64,000 nt of DNA from Isoetes taiwanensis (GCA_021234155.1 JAJEKV010000005.1:10840572-10904571); one strand, 5' to 3'; numbered from the stretch's first letter, positions 12,868 to 25,679 are shown. Numbers and translations are program-made. The notes: generated by a model not told the origin, from the letters alone.

Positions 12868-14662
12868 TGTGACGTCCCCTACTCGTATACGGTGCCCTCA
12901 CCGTACACAAACAGGAGTTCATCCCCCATACCAGCTCCATGCTAATACGGGGCCCTCCACATGACCTTTGCAAACCGTGGCGGGTTCCGGTGGGAAGAGT
13001 GGAAGGGTCATTGCACCCCGTCTCCCTCAGGGCCTACCTAGCTGCGGAAGCGTAAACATACATGTCAGTAGCACATACATCAATATCATATGACCATCAC
13101 GAAGGATGGCCCTCCACATATCTGCATAGACAAAGATCGGCACATCACATAGGGAATCCTACCCAAGGCTCGGACTCAAAGGGATGGTGGCGGCAGGTCT
13201 CGAGTTCATTGCGGGGAGCCGAATTCATGGCAATGGATTTGGTGGCACATGAACATGGCTTAGGTTGTCCACTCCATCCGCCCCTCCTGCGTACACTTTG
13301 CGAGATAGGTTGAAGAACGGGGGTTGGACCGTAGCCTGCGGGATCATAGCCAAAGGGGCTATAGCGGGTTACATCTCCCAGACCCGATGAGGCGGGTAGG
13401 GAGGTTTCTCTCCCACCGGATGATCAATGCCATAGCAGGCGGAGACTAGAGGACACCAAGCTGTCCGTACTTTCGACTTTAACCCACTTGAAGGGAACTA
13501 CCACCCGTGACCCGGTCCCGACCCCGTGCCGGCACAACCCCGCACCACGGGACCACCGGCTGAAATCCCTGGCGGCACCGTGCGCCGGCCGCGGCTCTTA
13601 TCCCCAGCGGGTGTCGAACTCATACTTTCGGGGTGCGCGGTCCACGAGTATTAAAGCGCTAGTCTGCGATTGCTCCGGGTAGACTTTACATCGAGAGAGC
13701 AGCGCTATGGACCACGACCACCCTTATCAGCCGGTCGACCCTAAAGAACACAACAGGCGGGCTGTTGCAGGCCGCATCTATAGTGTGCTAGAGAGGCTAA
13801 TCTAGGAGCATCTACTACCAAGCTTTAGGTCTCTACCCCCTTCCCAATACAAGGAGTTCACAGAGATACATCATCCATATACATCACGGAAGAACTAAAA
13901 GAACAAGATCTAATCTATATCATAGAGTTAGGTTCTTTAGTTAGAATCTGCTATCTAGAGTGCTAGAGGGCTGCTATGGGCAATTTAAGAGGCTAAACCT
14001 CTGATTCGATGCATTTGAAATGGGGTTTTAGACTACTAAATTGCCTAAATACTGATCCTTGAGTTCCTCCTCGACTGAACTCGACCATCTGCTGAAATGC
14101 TCGAATCAAGGAAAACTAATGATGCAGTTCTCTCCGAAGCCAGTCACGGGAGGCGGTTTTGGCTCTTGAGGCGACCCAAAGCAGACTCTAAAGCCCTAGA
14201 AGCGAAAATGGGCAAGTTAGGGTTCTCCTACTTAAATAGACAAGGGGTGGCTAGGGTTTCCAATTATCCCCTTTAGGCATGTGGGATAATTGGGAAAAGA
14301 ACCCACTTGCCTTTAAGGGCTAGGTGGCCAAATGTGCCCACATGGAAATGTGTGCACCCAAATGTGCTCACATGGAAATGTGTGCACATTAATGAATGTG
14401 TACATTGGAAAATGTGCACATTAATTACACCCTATGGGTATGGCCCACTTGGCATCAAGTGGCCACATGGAAATGTGTGCCCACATTAATGTGTACATTG
14501 GAAAATGTGCACATTAATACTAATACACATTCTTAGCAAGTTGCCCCCTAGGGGCTACCCCTTGGCTGGCGTTGGCGTACCGTCGGTCGGGGTGGCGTGT
14601 GCGGCGTGGCGATGGCGGTACAATATCGTCACGGGGGCGTATCTTGTCTTTGGAGCGTCACA
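12868..14662 (-). repeat. LTR (3' LTR in element orientation)
   Basis: It aligns with 22928-24723 along its whole length. Long stretches are identical, and differences cluster as 1-4 bp indels and substitutions in GC-rich spots. Near 14330-14520 both LTRs contain a reiterated CACATGGAAATGTGTGC / AAATGTGCACATTAAT region. This copy ends CGTCACA, so the LTR has a 7 bp terminal inverted repeat. Confidence 0.9.
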
Positions 14663-14675
14663 TTCTCCCCACCTT
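14663..14675 (-). other. Polypurine tract of the LTR element
   Basis: Read on the minus strand as AAGGTGGGGAGAA, directly before the LTR that begins TGTGACG. A second tract of nearly the same sequence lies at about 14705-14717. Confidence 0.7.
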
Positions 14676-16400
14676 GAAATGATCTTTGTCGCGGCATCGT
14701 GGTTCTCCCCACCTTGGAATCTTCCTAACACGCAATCAGCGATGCATACGATATACTACTATAATACTTACACATTTATTACGATTACTTTAAGATAATA
14801 TTTTTAAATCGTTATTCGCCATTATTATATTATGAAATAACTTATCAATTCGTAACTTCTATTAAAACAAGGTACTTATTAGTCTCCATTATCACAACAT
14901 TTGGTTTATCACAATTTAACATTTTCATATACAATTATTATTTAAGATACTCTTCATTCCTTGCAACACATTCCAATAAAGTTTGTGTTGCAAGTCTTCA
15001 CTACCTGTAAAATCGCATTAATTTTACAATATCTATAATTGCCTACTTACTATCTTACTTATTAGAATTACTCTAAGGTAATGTTTAAGACATTACTATT
15101 TCGTTATCCAATTAACTTATCACATCATAACTTAATCCACGCAAGGTAATTATTAACTTTACTTAATACAACATTTAAGTTAATCAAAGTTTATCAATTT
15201 CATACAAAATTTACACTTCTAAGGTACTCTTCATCCCTTGCAACACATTATAACAAAATTTGTGTTGCAAGCCTTAAATCATTCGACCTCCTTGCCCTCC
15301 GGAGCGCTCTATTGGCCTGCAGGTCGACACTACCTATTATTAATTATTACAAAAAAATTTGGTTATATGGTGACCACCCCACCTATCTACATGGATGCAT
15401 GGCTAATCTCCCGGCGTAGGAAGAGGGTGGATCTTCCATTATGGCCGTGGAGACAGCGCCTATATGCCTATATGCCGCTCATGCCTACACCTCTAGTTGC
15501 CCAGCGTGGAGGATATCCTTCCCGCGTGGGGGGCGTGAAGGATAGATTCCTCCTATCAAAGCATATATGGGGCTAAAGGTGCCTTTCCTATCAATGCATT
15601 CCTTAATGACCTCCTTTCTCTCAAGGTCGTCTACTTCCGTGGGACAGAAGTAGACTTTCTAATCTACCTTCCACTCGTCCAGGCGGAAACGCGGTCATGC
15701 CTACATTGACATTACACCACGCCCTAGAGATCACCGTAGTGGTCTCATCATCGGTAACAACGCATGCAATCCATACCAAGCATAGGTTGCATGCGCAGAT
15801 TAATCTTAAATACACATAGAATTAATCTACACAAATCGACATGCCTGAGCCGATTTTTGCTGGCTCCTTTAATGCATGTGATTAACATAATTACCCTAAG
15901 GTAATATTTATGAATTAACATTATCATATTATCGGATACATTACTTCCGATAGTACCATTATATTTACTCTAATCTTTGCAATATTTAACGACTTTTAGA
16001 TCGCAATTATTTAAACAATAACCCTGATTTAGACCTATTGTATTATAGACAGGGTTTTAATTATCATACACAAGAATTAGATGTGTTTCTTATTCTCTTC
16101 CTTGGGTCCTGCATTACCCTTGGAAGTATATCCCTAAGATGCACTTAAGTATATCCGAATTCTATTTTCTATTTATATTTATAAGGACCTATAGCTATCC
16201 TTGGAAGGAATTGCATCCTTGCGAAGGATTAATTAACATGCTACTTCACATTATCGTTGTTATTTAACTTATTTCCCTATGATACATATCATTACAACAA
16301 TTTCTATATGTCGGTTATTAGGGTCTATATTTAACTTATCAATAAGACACATTAAAGCTTATAATACATGCGCATACCTTACCTAAGGCTAGAACGCATC
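14676..16400. other. AT-rich internal region of the LTR element
   Basis: No gene is supported. Two similar passages (about 14880-15000 and 15150-15265) share TACTCTTCAT.CCTTGCAACACAT wording, suggesting an internal duplication. Confidence 0.5.
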
Positions 16401-19400
16401 CACTCATTGAGCGGTCGAGTAGTTTGGAGGTGACTTGGTGGTTCATTGCTCCCATAGTTTTGCTCCCGCCGTTGGTGTAGATCACTACTACGTCGGGTCG
16501 ACGCGTTGAAGGCCTCTGAGCTATCTATCTATCTATCTTACGCTCTATTAAGCCCGGCCATTGCGGAGTGAACTCTATTCTACGGGTTAGTCAATTCGAT
16601 TGCAAAATGCGTTCAATCATAAGATTGAGCCCTCCCACTTTCTTGAAAAGAAAATGGTCTGCACCCCTTCAATGACATTGCACACAGCGTCATATCTATT
16701 CTCTCCCCTTAAGAGGTTATCGCTTCTTACTTAGCGCATTAAGTTACTAGCCTTAGCTAACATATATAACCATCTAAGATGGATGCACATATTATGTTAT
16801 CATTTATTTCAATATAATTATGGGTTATCTACTTAGTTAGAACGATTCTAAACCACAAGGTTTTGTCATGACGACAATTCCTTTTGTCTCAAAGGACTAT
16901 TTGATTACTATAATTCTTATTTTAGATGTACCTTGCATGTACTATTATTTTATTATTCTAGAGATTCCCCCTTTCTTAGTTATTTAAACTCTTGGAATAT
17001 TCCTACCAATCGAATTGATGTCATCGTAACAAGTTGGCCGGACTTGTTAGATTACTTCTTTTCTTTCAGTTGGATTATTCTTTAGGAGATACTAGATTTA
17101 TACATGGTCAACAATTATCCTAGTAATGATTCCTTCTTAGTGAGGAGATCAATCTCACCAAGTGGTTTCAATACATTGGATGTCTGTTAACAATCGTGTA
17201 TAATTATAGTTACTCCTATGCATTTCCTTCCCAATGTTGACGCTTAGCTCAATATTGGGGCAATCCTTTCAGCGAGAATATCTGGAAATGCCTTCTAATC
17301 CCAATATGGATGTTACCATCCATACATTTAACCTACTAGGCCTCGTGGCCTTAGATCCTTGAGCTTACTAGAAGCTCATCCACTTGTTGCCTGCTTGAAG
17401 GAGCAAGGTAGCGTTCTTAGGAAATTTCGATACTTGGTCTCCTTGGCCGGTGGATGCTCTTTGAAGTAGAGGTTGACCGTTAAGCTAGAAGCCTCTCATT
17501 CTTTGGTGGCTTGATGGTGTAGTTGATCACTTGAAATCTTCCATGCCGCTTTTCAAAAGCCTGAAGGTGGCGCCGTTGAAAGAGATCTTTCATCTTGAAC
17601 TCTTTGTCTTGGCAGCTAAAGGACGACTCTGTATCCGATATTGTTTCCTCGACTCCATCGATGTCTCATACGTCGAGTCCTCTTGTCGTTATCGTGTTGC
17701 CCAAAGAGTGTTGACGATGTTGATTGTTTCGCCCCTGCAACTTGCATGACATCTCTTCCTTTGATCTGTTATGCTATGGAAGGGAAGGAATAACAAGGGA
17801 ACTATATATGCACAACATATAGCTTACATAATTACAATTACTACTAGAGCTATTAGGTCTCCCTTGTGCCTCCCTTCGAGTTGGACACCTACTCCTTGGC
17901 AATGTCATCGGTGTTCCTCCCGGTGCAATGGTGTTGACGATCTATATCCTCCTATTTGTACGTCGGCTCGTACTCCGGGGTAACTTGTTGATATACTTGG
18001 GCCCTCCGATGTTTGTCGGCTATGGCACAACCGCTTTGCATCACATTCTAACTAAGGTGTGCTTGTCGTTGATGCTTCGACATTTCATGCGCTTCTTGAT
18101 CACGTTCTCGGGCAATAATTGTTCCCCCTTCATGATACTTGAAGCTATTTGAAGGCGTCTCTCTTGAGGCTGTCTCGCGATTCCTTTGGCTATACTCCTG
18201 CGGGTTGTTCTCTTCTATGAGTTGTTCTTTGAATCGTTCATCCTTGGGTTCACCAAGTTGCATGCAAGGCCGCGTGCAAGTCATCGGCTCGCCTCACCTA
18301 GTTGGTTCTCCATCGAGCTTCCAAACTTCTTCGTTTGATCCCCTCGATCACATGGCTTGGACGTTGTCACGTTCCCCGGTGCTATGCCGTCTTCTTCTTG
18401 TGCGGAGGTACCTTCGGTGGCTTTGATTGTGCTTTCGTCGTTTTGATCCTCTGTTGCCTCACGGGAAGCTTCGTGGAAGAAGTCGGTTGCTAGCACTTCT
18501 CCATCTTTCGATTCGACCTTTGTCCTTCTATGCATTTTAGGTCTCTTTGGCAAGTAAGGCATCATGACTCTCCTCCCTGATGGCTCCGTTGTCGGGATGA
18601 TGGATCCTTATCTCTGCGCAGCTTGACCCTTGCGTTGAAGAAGTACCTGCCTTAGATATACTCTTGTCGTTGAATGGCCTGGCTATTATCTTGAACTCTC
18701 TTTTAGCCCCAGAAGGTGCTTGAGTTGCTATCCTTGTCGTTAAGGCGTCGAATGCTTCTACCTTGGGCGTTTGGCGTGCCACATGTCGAGAGATATGGTC
18801 GGCTTCTTCTCTTCTAATTCTTGGTAGGAGTACTGTGAAGCCATCACCTAATTGTTGGGGGCATATCTCCTCGTCGCGGTGCCTTTCGTAAGTGCATCTC
18901 CATCTAATACCGCGTGTCATAGCACATCCCCTATATTACCACAAGTTGGAATTATGGTCGTCGAGATGTTGCCTTCTTAGTTGGCTCGTTGATGTCGGGG
19001 TGTTCCTCCTTCCATTGTTGAGGCCACTCATGTCATAAGTTAGGTCAAGTCTTTGCCCTTTGCTACAAGAGGTAGTGTTGCATTACGGCGATGTCACGGT
19101 GCGCGTTGATGATCTTGACATGATCGGTGTTGTCTCTTATTCTAACATTGGGTGGCGGCGGTCTTACGCTTGAGGGCATTTCGAAGTGTTTGGAGTTGAA
19201 GGTTTGCTTGGCCTCTAGTCGTTTCTCCCTCGTAGTTGCTCTTCCATTTTGATCTTGGGCTATAGTTGTGCCTCCTTGCTTCCTCCTTTGGTAGTGAAGT
19301 GAAGGAGCTTCTTGATCTAAAGCTTCTAAATCCGTAAAACATGACTCTAAACTCATGTTTCTCCACTATATATGTGGACACCCTAGATATACAATAGACA

Positions 19401-20960
19401 TATATCGCATTTACATTGGGATTTTAATTCATCCACTTTTTGCAAAACAACTTCGAAGATCTACCTAATTATTTATACTCCTTTAGGTTTCCCTTCCTCG
19501 ATCGCGTTTGATCCTTCCGGTTTTCTTTGCATCTTCTTTGTTCGCAGTTGACTCGGGATTCCTTGAGATCTTTGCTACTATTGTTGAGCTTTATATTCGA
19601 TCCGAGCTGATCACCTCAAGTTGCGAGCGGTGTTCGTCGATGTGATCCCTTGAAAAGATGCTCCTCCTTGTTGTGTATGTTAAATTCGCGAGGAATCGCG
19701 GTAACCGCTCACGTCCTACATGCGGTGTGTTGTTGCAAGATTGCCGGATTCGCGGTGCCATTGATCGAGCTTGAGTAGGGTCACCTGGCTGTTGCTGATC
19801 GGGCATTCTTGAATGTCTTGAAGCTCTCGAGATCGTGGTCGATGGCGGGGCATTGTCAATCCCAGCGCAGGTTGAATTTCGAGTCGACTCACATTTGCTT
19901 GGTCTTTGCTTCATTCGAGGTGGCTCTCTCGTACCCGGAAGTGTGGTCATCTCCATTGCCCCTACCATGGCTCCTTCTGGTCGCCTTTGCGTGATTTGTA
20001 CTGCTGGCTAGGTGCGTCTCCTCCGATCCTTTGGGTCCTAACCATTCGAAGTCTCGCACTCCTTGGGCGGCGTAGTAAAGCCGTCCTTCCTTTGGTTTCT
20101 AGGTGTTCCCGGGTCCGGAATTCTGTTTGGCGGAATATTCTCCTCCTTGGTCTTGCCCTAGTCTTGAGCACAGCCTTCGGAGTGGGAAATGTTCCTTGAT
20201 ATCGTCTCCTCCCTCTCATGGTCTCCTACCTTTTTGGAACCAGGATGAAAGTTCTCCTATTGGGTGCAAGGGAGCTGGAGGCTCATCTTGGTCAGCCTTA
20301 GGTGCTTTGTGGTTGCCTAGCTTGGTTACTCCTTTTGTTGGCGTTGCGCTTTGGCTCTTTGGGGCTGCAAGGTCGTGGTGATCTTCCCTCCGGTTTCTAT
20401 ACGCCCTGTGTCGCCATGAGTTGTCTCTCCTCGGAAGATTATGCCCTCGGCCCTAGCTCGTGATGCTAACGCGACATCGATGCCTAACATCTTCTGTGCA
20501 CTGTATTTTGTTGTCTCGCATTCTTCCATTTGAAACTCATGTGTGCGTCGAGTTGGTGAAGGCGTTGAGGTCCTCTTTTCGATGTGAGCTCGTGGACGTG
20601 GTAGCCGGGAGGTTGACATCTAGAACATTCTTGGTGCCGTTTGGTTACCAATATTCTTCCCATTTGATGGAGATTGATGATAGGTCGGTGGTGTCTGTTC
20701 TACTCGTTTGTCGGTTGAGGTGTTTGTCGTTGTGCTTCCCCTCTTGGGTGCGCCTTTTCGGTCTCCTCTCCTTATCCATTTTGTTTGCGTTGGCTGGGAC
20801 CTTGATGTCTTCAAGAAGTTGCGCCCTTAGCTCGTCTCGTGGCTCGGCCCCGTCCTTCAAAGCAACTTCGTGTATCCTAGAGTCTACTTGAAGGGCTCTC
20901 CTACAATATTCCGGGCTCTATAAGCAAGCAAGATGGCTCGGCGGCGGCATTACTAGAGAC
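16400..20960 (-). other. Unassigned interior of the LTR element
   Basis: This stretch is GC-richer than its surroundings and has several minus-strand ORFs of 60-127 codons (for example 18537-18920 and 19591-19968), charged and Arg/Glu/Ser/Thr-rich in translation. I found no zinc knuckle, protease, RT, RNase H or integrase motif. It may be a gag-like or decayed coding region. A (TCTA)n microsatellite lies near 16520. Confidence 0.4.
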
Positions 20961-21578
20961 ATATGTATAATCTACAAGTCTATGGACATTAGGACGTGTG
21001 GTATGGCATGACATGAGGGTTGTTTTGCAAAGCCCTCATGGTGTTTGAGGTATACTCTAAGGTCCTAGCAAAGTTGGTTTGGGGGGGTCCAATCTCTACA
21101 CATGGAATGACTTGGGCAGCTCTAGGCTCTAGCTCCTTTCTAGGTATCCTGGCAATAGGGAGTGTCAATGTGGCGGCTATATAAGTCAAACTCTATTAGA
21201 AGGACCGAGAAATTAGGTCAAGGTTTATGCCTTTGGCTCGGCAGGTGGTGTACCAAGCAGTTGGACTTGGGTTGCTATGCTAAGGTCTAGATGACTATAA
21301 CAAAGGGGTGTTCCTGAGCACTTCTACCTAGGACTAAGGCATCAGCTTCGTAGGAGAGCAAGTACTTGCGAGCTACTAATGGGGTATGCTTCTATCTACA
21401 AACAAACTACAGTTTGGGAAAGCAATTCACGGGTTTGAGCAATTTTGGTCATTTTGAGATGGGGTTCGACATTTCTATCCTAATTTGAGGTCATAAATGG
21501 ATTCTAGGCTGTCTAACGGTCCTAACGTAACAAATTTCAGGCGATTTGGAGCTACGTAGCTCAAGTTATGGAGGTTCA

Positions 21579-22660
21579 AAATTTGGAGGTCTCACCGTGC
21601 TTGAGCACGATTTTGAGAATGTAGAAATCTCTGGCGCGACGTGTGAGACATGGGTCCTAATTGGGCTAGGCTTACTCAATTTAAGTGATCTAAGGCTGTA
21701 ATTCCACTAAACTCATCGAGTTAGGCAGAATTGACCCCTTACTAGGTCGATTTGGAGCTGTTTTGGGCATTTTTGGGCATGGTCTCACATGTTGCCATGC
21801 CCGATTCCTAAAATGTAGAAATCTGTCTCCGGCGCGACGTGTGAGACATCGTCTCAATTTTGCTCAAAAGCTCCAATTTGACTAAAACAAAAGCTAGAAT
21901 TCTATAACTTAACTTAATTAAGTAACTTTATCTGATTATAATTTACTCTAAAACACGTTGTATTAAACAAATTTTATCATTTCTGAAATTAATAAGGTTC
22001 TCCTTTGATATGATTGGTAAGTGCATATCTTTCTTCATTAGAGTTACTCCCTTGGTGTGTCTTGTCGGTTTGTTGAGTCTTCAAAATGTCGGACCCGACT
22101 TACCTTTCTCTTTGCTTCTTGACCCCGACCTCCGCTCTGGATTACGCCCTCTCCTCTTCTTGTTTCCTTCAGCCTCCTTGGCCTCTCGGGTCAAGCCTTG
22201 TCGAGGGAGTCGAAAGTGGTCTGTTTTGGTCGCGTCATGTCGATCGGAGGCTTGGTGTCTATCGGGATCTTGACTCTATCTAGCTTAAGGGTCTTGGTTC
22301 TAAGTCTAAAGGCTTGGCCATTAATATTATCTAACATTATTACAGCTTAAATCTAATTAAGGATTATAATTCAAACACAAAGCGATGCAGCCCTCGATTG
22401 GTTGTACGGGGGTTTGGGGGTTCAACCCCGTGGGTGGGAGGTTCAATTCCGCTCTTGTGGGAATTCTTTTAAGATGAGGTTTAAATAGATTAGAAAGCTA
22501 ATCTAGCTAATTCCTAGGCTGAAATTGAATTACTAAGTTACTTCTCTGAATTTTTTTGACTTTTTAAGTCAATTTGTTTCGGATCAATGTCTCACACGTT
22601 GCGAGACGGTTTCTTTCTATTGGCTGAAATCGGCTCGGGCGGCGCGGCGTGTGAGACCAT
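21579..22660. repeat. Three GTCTCAC...GTGTGAGAC modules in the element leader
   Basis: Blocks at about 21579-21651, 21780-21852 and 22589-22660 each start with (G/T)GTCTCAC and end with GTGTGAGAC. The first two share ATGTAGAAATCT and GGCGCGACGTGTGAGAC. The ends of each module are inverted copies, so each can fold into a 60-70 nt hairpin. They lie between the PBS and the interior, a position used for packaging or dimerisation signals in retroelements; that function is inference. Confidence 0.6.
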
Positions 22661-22914
22661 CCTATTTGGCTCACTAATTTTTCATTTTAATCAAGCTAAT
22701 TCACTTTAACTATCCTATTTGGCTCACTAATTTTTCACTTTAATCATTTACTAATTCACTTTAACTATTACTAATTCACTTTAACTGTTACTAGCTTAGC
22801 ATATACTACAAAAATGAGAAAATTTTTTTCCCATTCTTCGAGGTCTGAGAATCCTATCGAGTTAGTACTACTGGGAGCATGGTCAGTGCTTTGCTCTTGG
22901 TCTCCAAGAACATT

Positions 22915-22926
22915 GCTCTGATACCA
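22915..22926 (-). other. Primer-binding site, initiator-Met tRNA
   Basis: The plus strand reads GCTCTGATACCA, so the minus strand reads TGGTATCAGAGC, the standard plant initiator-Met tRNA complement. It is one base from the LTR that starts at 22928. Confidence 0.9.
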
Positions 22927-22927
22927 C

Positions 22928-24723
22928 TGTGACGTCCCCTACTCGTATACGGTGCCCTCACCGTACACAAACAGGAGTTCATCCCCCATACCAGCTCCAT
23001 GCTAATACAGGGCCCTCCACATGACACTGCAACCGTGACGGGTTCCAGTGGGAAGAGTGGAAGGGTCATTGCACCCCGTCTCCCTCGAGGGCCTACCTAG
23101 GCCGCGAAGCGTAAACATACATGTCGGGCACATACATCAATATCATATGACCATCGAAGGATGGCCTCCACATATCTCGTGATAGACAAAGATCAAGACA
23201 TCACATGGGGAATCCTACCCAAGGCTCGAGACTCAAAGGGATGATCGACGGCAGGTCTCGAGTTCATTCGCGCATGAAAATTCATGGCAATGGATTTTTC
23301 GCACATGAACATGGCTTAGGTTGTCCACTCCATCCGCCCCTCCCAAGCGTACACTTTTGCGATAGGTTGAAGAACCTGGGGTTGGACCAGAGTCTCGGGA
23401 TCATAGCCAAAGGGGCTATAGCCGTTACATCTCCCTGCACTAGATGAGGCGGTAGGGAGGTTTCTCTCCCACTGTGATGATCAATGCCATAGCAAAAGTG
23501 CACTAGAGGACACCAACCGTCCGTATCGAATTTTTAACCCACTTGAAGGGAACTACCACCACGACTGGGAAACGACGACCGTACTACAAGACAACCACCG
23601 CATTACTGGGACCTCATTTGAAATCCTCTGGCGGCACCGCCGCCCGGCACGACTTCTTATCCCCAGCGGTGTCGAACTCCATACTGTGGTGCACGCAGTC
23701 CCCGAGTATTAAGCGCTTAGTCGCAAAGTGCTCCCGGCAGACTTTACATCCCAGAGAGCAAATCTATGGACACGACCACCCTTATCAACCGGTCCGGACC
23801 CTAAGAACACAACACAGCGGGCTATTGCAAGACGCTTGAGGGCAGATCTATAGTGTGCTAGAGAGGCTAATCTAGCATCTACTACCAAGCTTTAGGTCTC
23901 TACCCCTTCCCAATACAAGGAGTTCACAGAGATACATCATCCATATACATCCATGGAAGAACCAAAGAACAAGATCTAATCTATATCATAGAGTTAGGTT
24001 CTTTAGTTAGAATCGCTATCTAGAGTGCTAGAGGGTTGCTATGGGCAATTTAAGAGGCTAAACCCTTTGATTCGATGGCTGAAATGGGGTTTAGACTACT
24101 AAATTGCCTAAATACCCCGATCCTTGAGTTCCTCCTCGACTGAACTCGACCATCCCGCTGAAATGCTCGAATCAAGGAAAACTAATGATGCGATTCTCCG
24201 ACCGAATTCAGGGAGGCGGTTTTGGCTCTTGAGGGCAGCCAAAGCGGAGCTCTAAAGCCCTAGAAACGAAAATGGGCAAGTTAGGGTTCTCCTACTTAAA
24301 TAGACAAGGGGTGGCTAGGGTTTCCAATTATCCCCTTTAGGCATGTGGGATAATTGGGAAAAGGGGCCCACTTGCCTTTAAGGGCTAGGTGGCCAAATGT
24401 GCCCACATGGAAATGTGTACCCAAATGTGCTCACATGGAAATGTGTGCACATTAATGAATGTACATTGGAAAATGTGCACATTAATTGCACCTATGGGTA
24501 TGGCCCACTTGGCATCAAGTGGCCACATGGAAATGTGTGCCCACATTAATGTGTACATTGGAAAATGTGCACATTAATACTAATGCATTCTTAGCAAGTT
24601 GCCCTAGGGGCTACCCTTGGCTACGTTGGCGTACCGTCGGTCGGTGGCGTGTACGCAGCGTGGCGTGATCGGCAGCATAACAATATCGTCCCGGGAGCGT
24701 ATCTTTTTGTCTTTGAACGTCCA
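22928..24723 (-). repeat. LTR (5' LTR in element orientation)
   Basis: Partner of 12868-14662. It starts TGTGACGTCCCC and ends CGTCCA. The PBS next to it marks it as the 5' LTR of a minus-strand element. Confidence 0.9.
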
Positions 24724-24724
24724 C

Positions 24725-25045
24725 CCCAAAGTCATGTGCACCGTAGGATATGTGCCAAGCCACGTGAGCCGTAAGATCCTAGATCGACGATTAGGATCAA
24801 GAAGAACCTGGACCGTATGATCGATTGCATATAATTCCCAAAGCCATGTGCACCATAGGATGTGTGCCAAAGCAACGTGAGCCGTAGGATCTCGGACCGA
24901 CGATCAGGATCAAATCAACCTGGACCGTACGATCGCTTACATATAATCTGATACAAACTCCCAAGCCATCTGGGCCATATGATACGTCCCAAAGCCACGT
25001 GAGTTGTAAGATCTCAGATCAACGGTCGGATTGAGTACGACAAAC
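24725..25045 (-). repeat. 105-110 bp satellite, about three units, reverse orientation
   Basis: Each unit contains words such as CCACGTGAGCCGTA, GATCAAG/GATCAAATCAACCTGGACCGT and CATATAATTCCCAAAGC. Read on the minus strand these match the forward units at 25245 and 30880. The first 46 bp are the duplicate of 12822-12867. Confidence 0.8.
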
Positions 25046-25059
25046 ATAAGAACATATAT

Positions 25060-25222
25060 ATGTTATGATATATCATATATATCATGTTATAATATGAAAT
25101 ATAATAAGCTTATATTACATGTGCATATCAGAATATGACATGACATATGTCATGACACACATATATATATTAGCTATAACCATATACATCAAGTGCCCCA
25201 TGGCATATATTTATATATATCA
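25060..25222 (+). repeat. Inverted arm, left copy
   Basis: AT-rich sequence with alternating TATA and CATATG words. Its reverse complement is found at 32295-32462 with few differences apart from a short insertion (AAGATATATAG region) in the right arm. Confidence 0.8.
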
Positions 25223-25244
25223 TATCTACCTACTCTATATATTG

Positions 25245-25470
25245 TTCTTATGTTTGTCGCGCTTATCCGACCGTTCGTTCGAGATCCGACGGCTCACGTG
25301 GCTTTGGGACGTATCCTACGGCCGAGATGGCTTGAGAGTTTATATATAATATGTGTACCGCGATCCTACGGTGCAGGTTGATCTGATTCTGACCGTCGGT
25401 CCGAGATCCGACGGCTCACGTTGCTTTAGATATATCCTACATAATCCTACGATCCAGATTGATCATAATC
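25245..25470 (+). repeat. 105-110 bp satellite, about two units, forward orientation
   Basis: Contains CGACGGCTCACGTGGCTTT, GATCCTACGG and GGTTGATCTGATTCTGACCG, matching the array at 30880-31334 and inverted relative to 24725-25045. Confidence 0.75.
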
Positions 25471-25559
25471 CTTGGTCCAAGATCCTACGGCTCACATTGC
25501 ATGCTCGGGCCTTGGTATTTTCAACAAATTTTAAGGAAAGGGTTTTAAAATTTTTTATG

Positions 25560-25630
25560 TTATTGAGGGGATTCGAACCATGGTCATTAACCCCCCGGCC
25601 CCCCATTCTAACCACTAGACCAAGTATTAA
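25560..25630 (-). repeat. tRNA-derived SINE-like copy 1
   Basis: On the minus strand an A-box-like TGGTCTAGTGG (25612-25622) is followed 33 nt later by a perfect B box GGTTCGAATCC (25569-25579). The acceptor stem does not pair as in a true tRNA. Two more copies share flanking sequence, so this is a repeat carrying an internal pol III promoter. Confidence 0.75.
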
Positions 25631-25679
25631 TTCTATGAATAATTTATATTTCAAGTATACTTAAGGGTAATATCTTTCC

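Larger units (their letters stand above)
12868..24723 (-). mobile_element. LTR retrotransposon without recognisable pol (LARD-like or fully decayed)
   Basis: Two long direct repeats (12868-14662 and 22928-24723) start TGTGACG; the left one ends CGTCACA and the right one ends in a changed form, CGTCCA. A primer-binding site for initiator-Met tRNA, read on the minus strand, adjoins the right LTR and a polypurine tract adjoins the left LTR, so the element runs right to left. The 8.27 kb interior contains only short ORFs and none shows protease, RT (YxDD), RNase H or integrase motifs. This fits a large non-autonomous derivative or an autonomous copy decayed beyond recognition. It lies within 105-110 bp satellite sequence. 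Superfamily cannot be assigned. Confidence 0.85.

Noticed and set aside
20460-20891. 143-codon plus-strand ORF in the LTR element
   Set aside because: It lies opposite the element's direction of transcription, is Leu/Ser/Arg-rich without any motif, and overlaps equally open frames on the other strand.
22380-22470. tRNA-like T-arm (GGTTCAATTCC) in the LTR-element leader
   Set aside because: No matching A box at the right distance and no cloverleaf; probably chance in a G-rich stretch.
25560-25630. Functional tRNA gene
   Set aside because: A and B boxes are present, but no paired acceptor stem or anticodon arm can be drawn, and the copies lie within a larger repeat.
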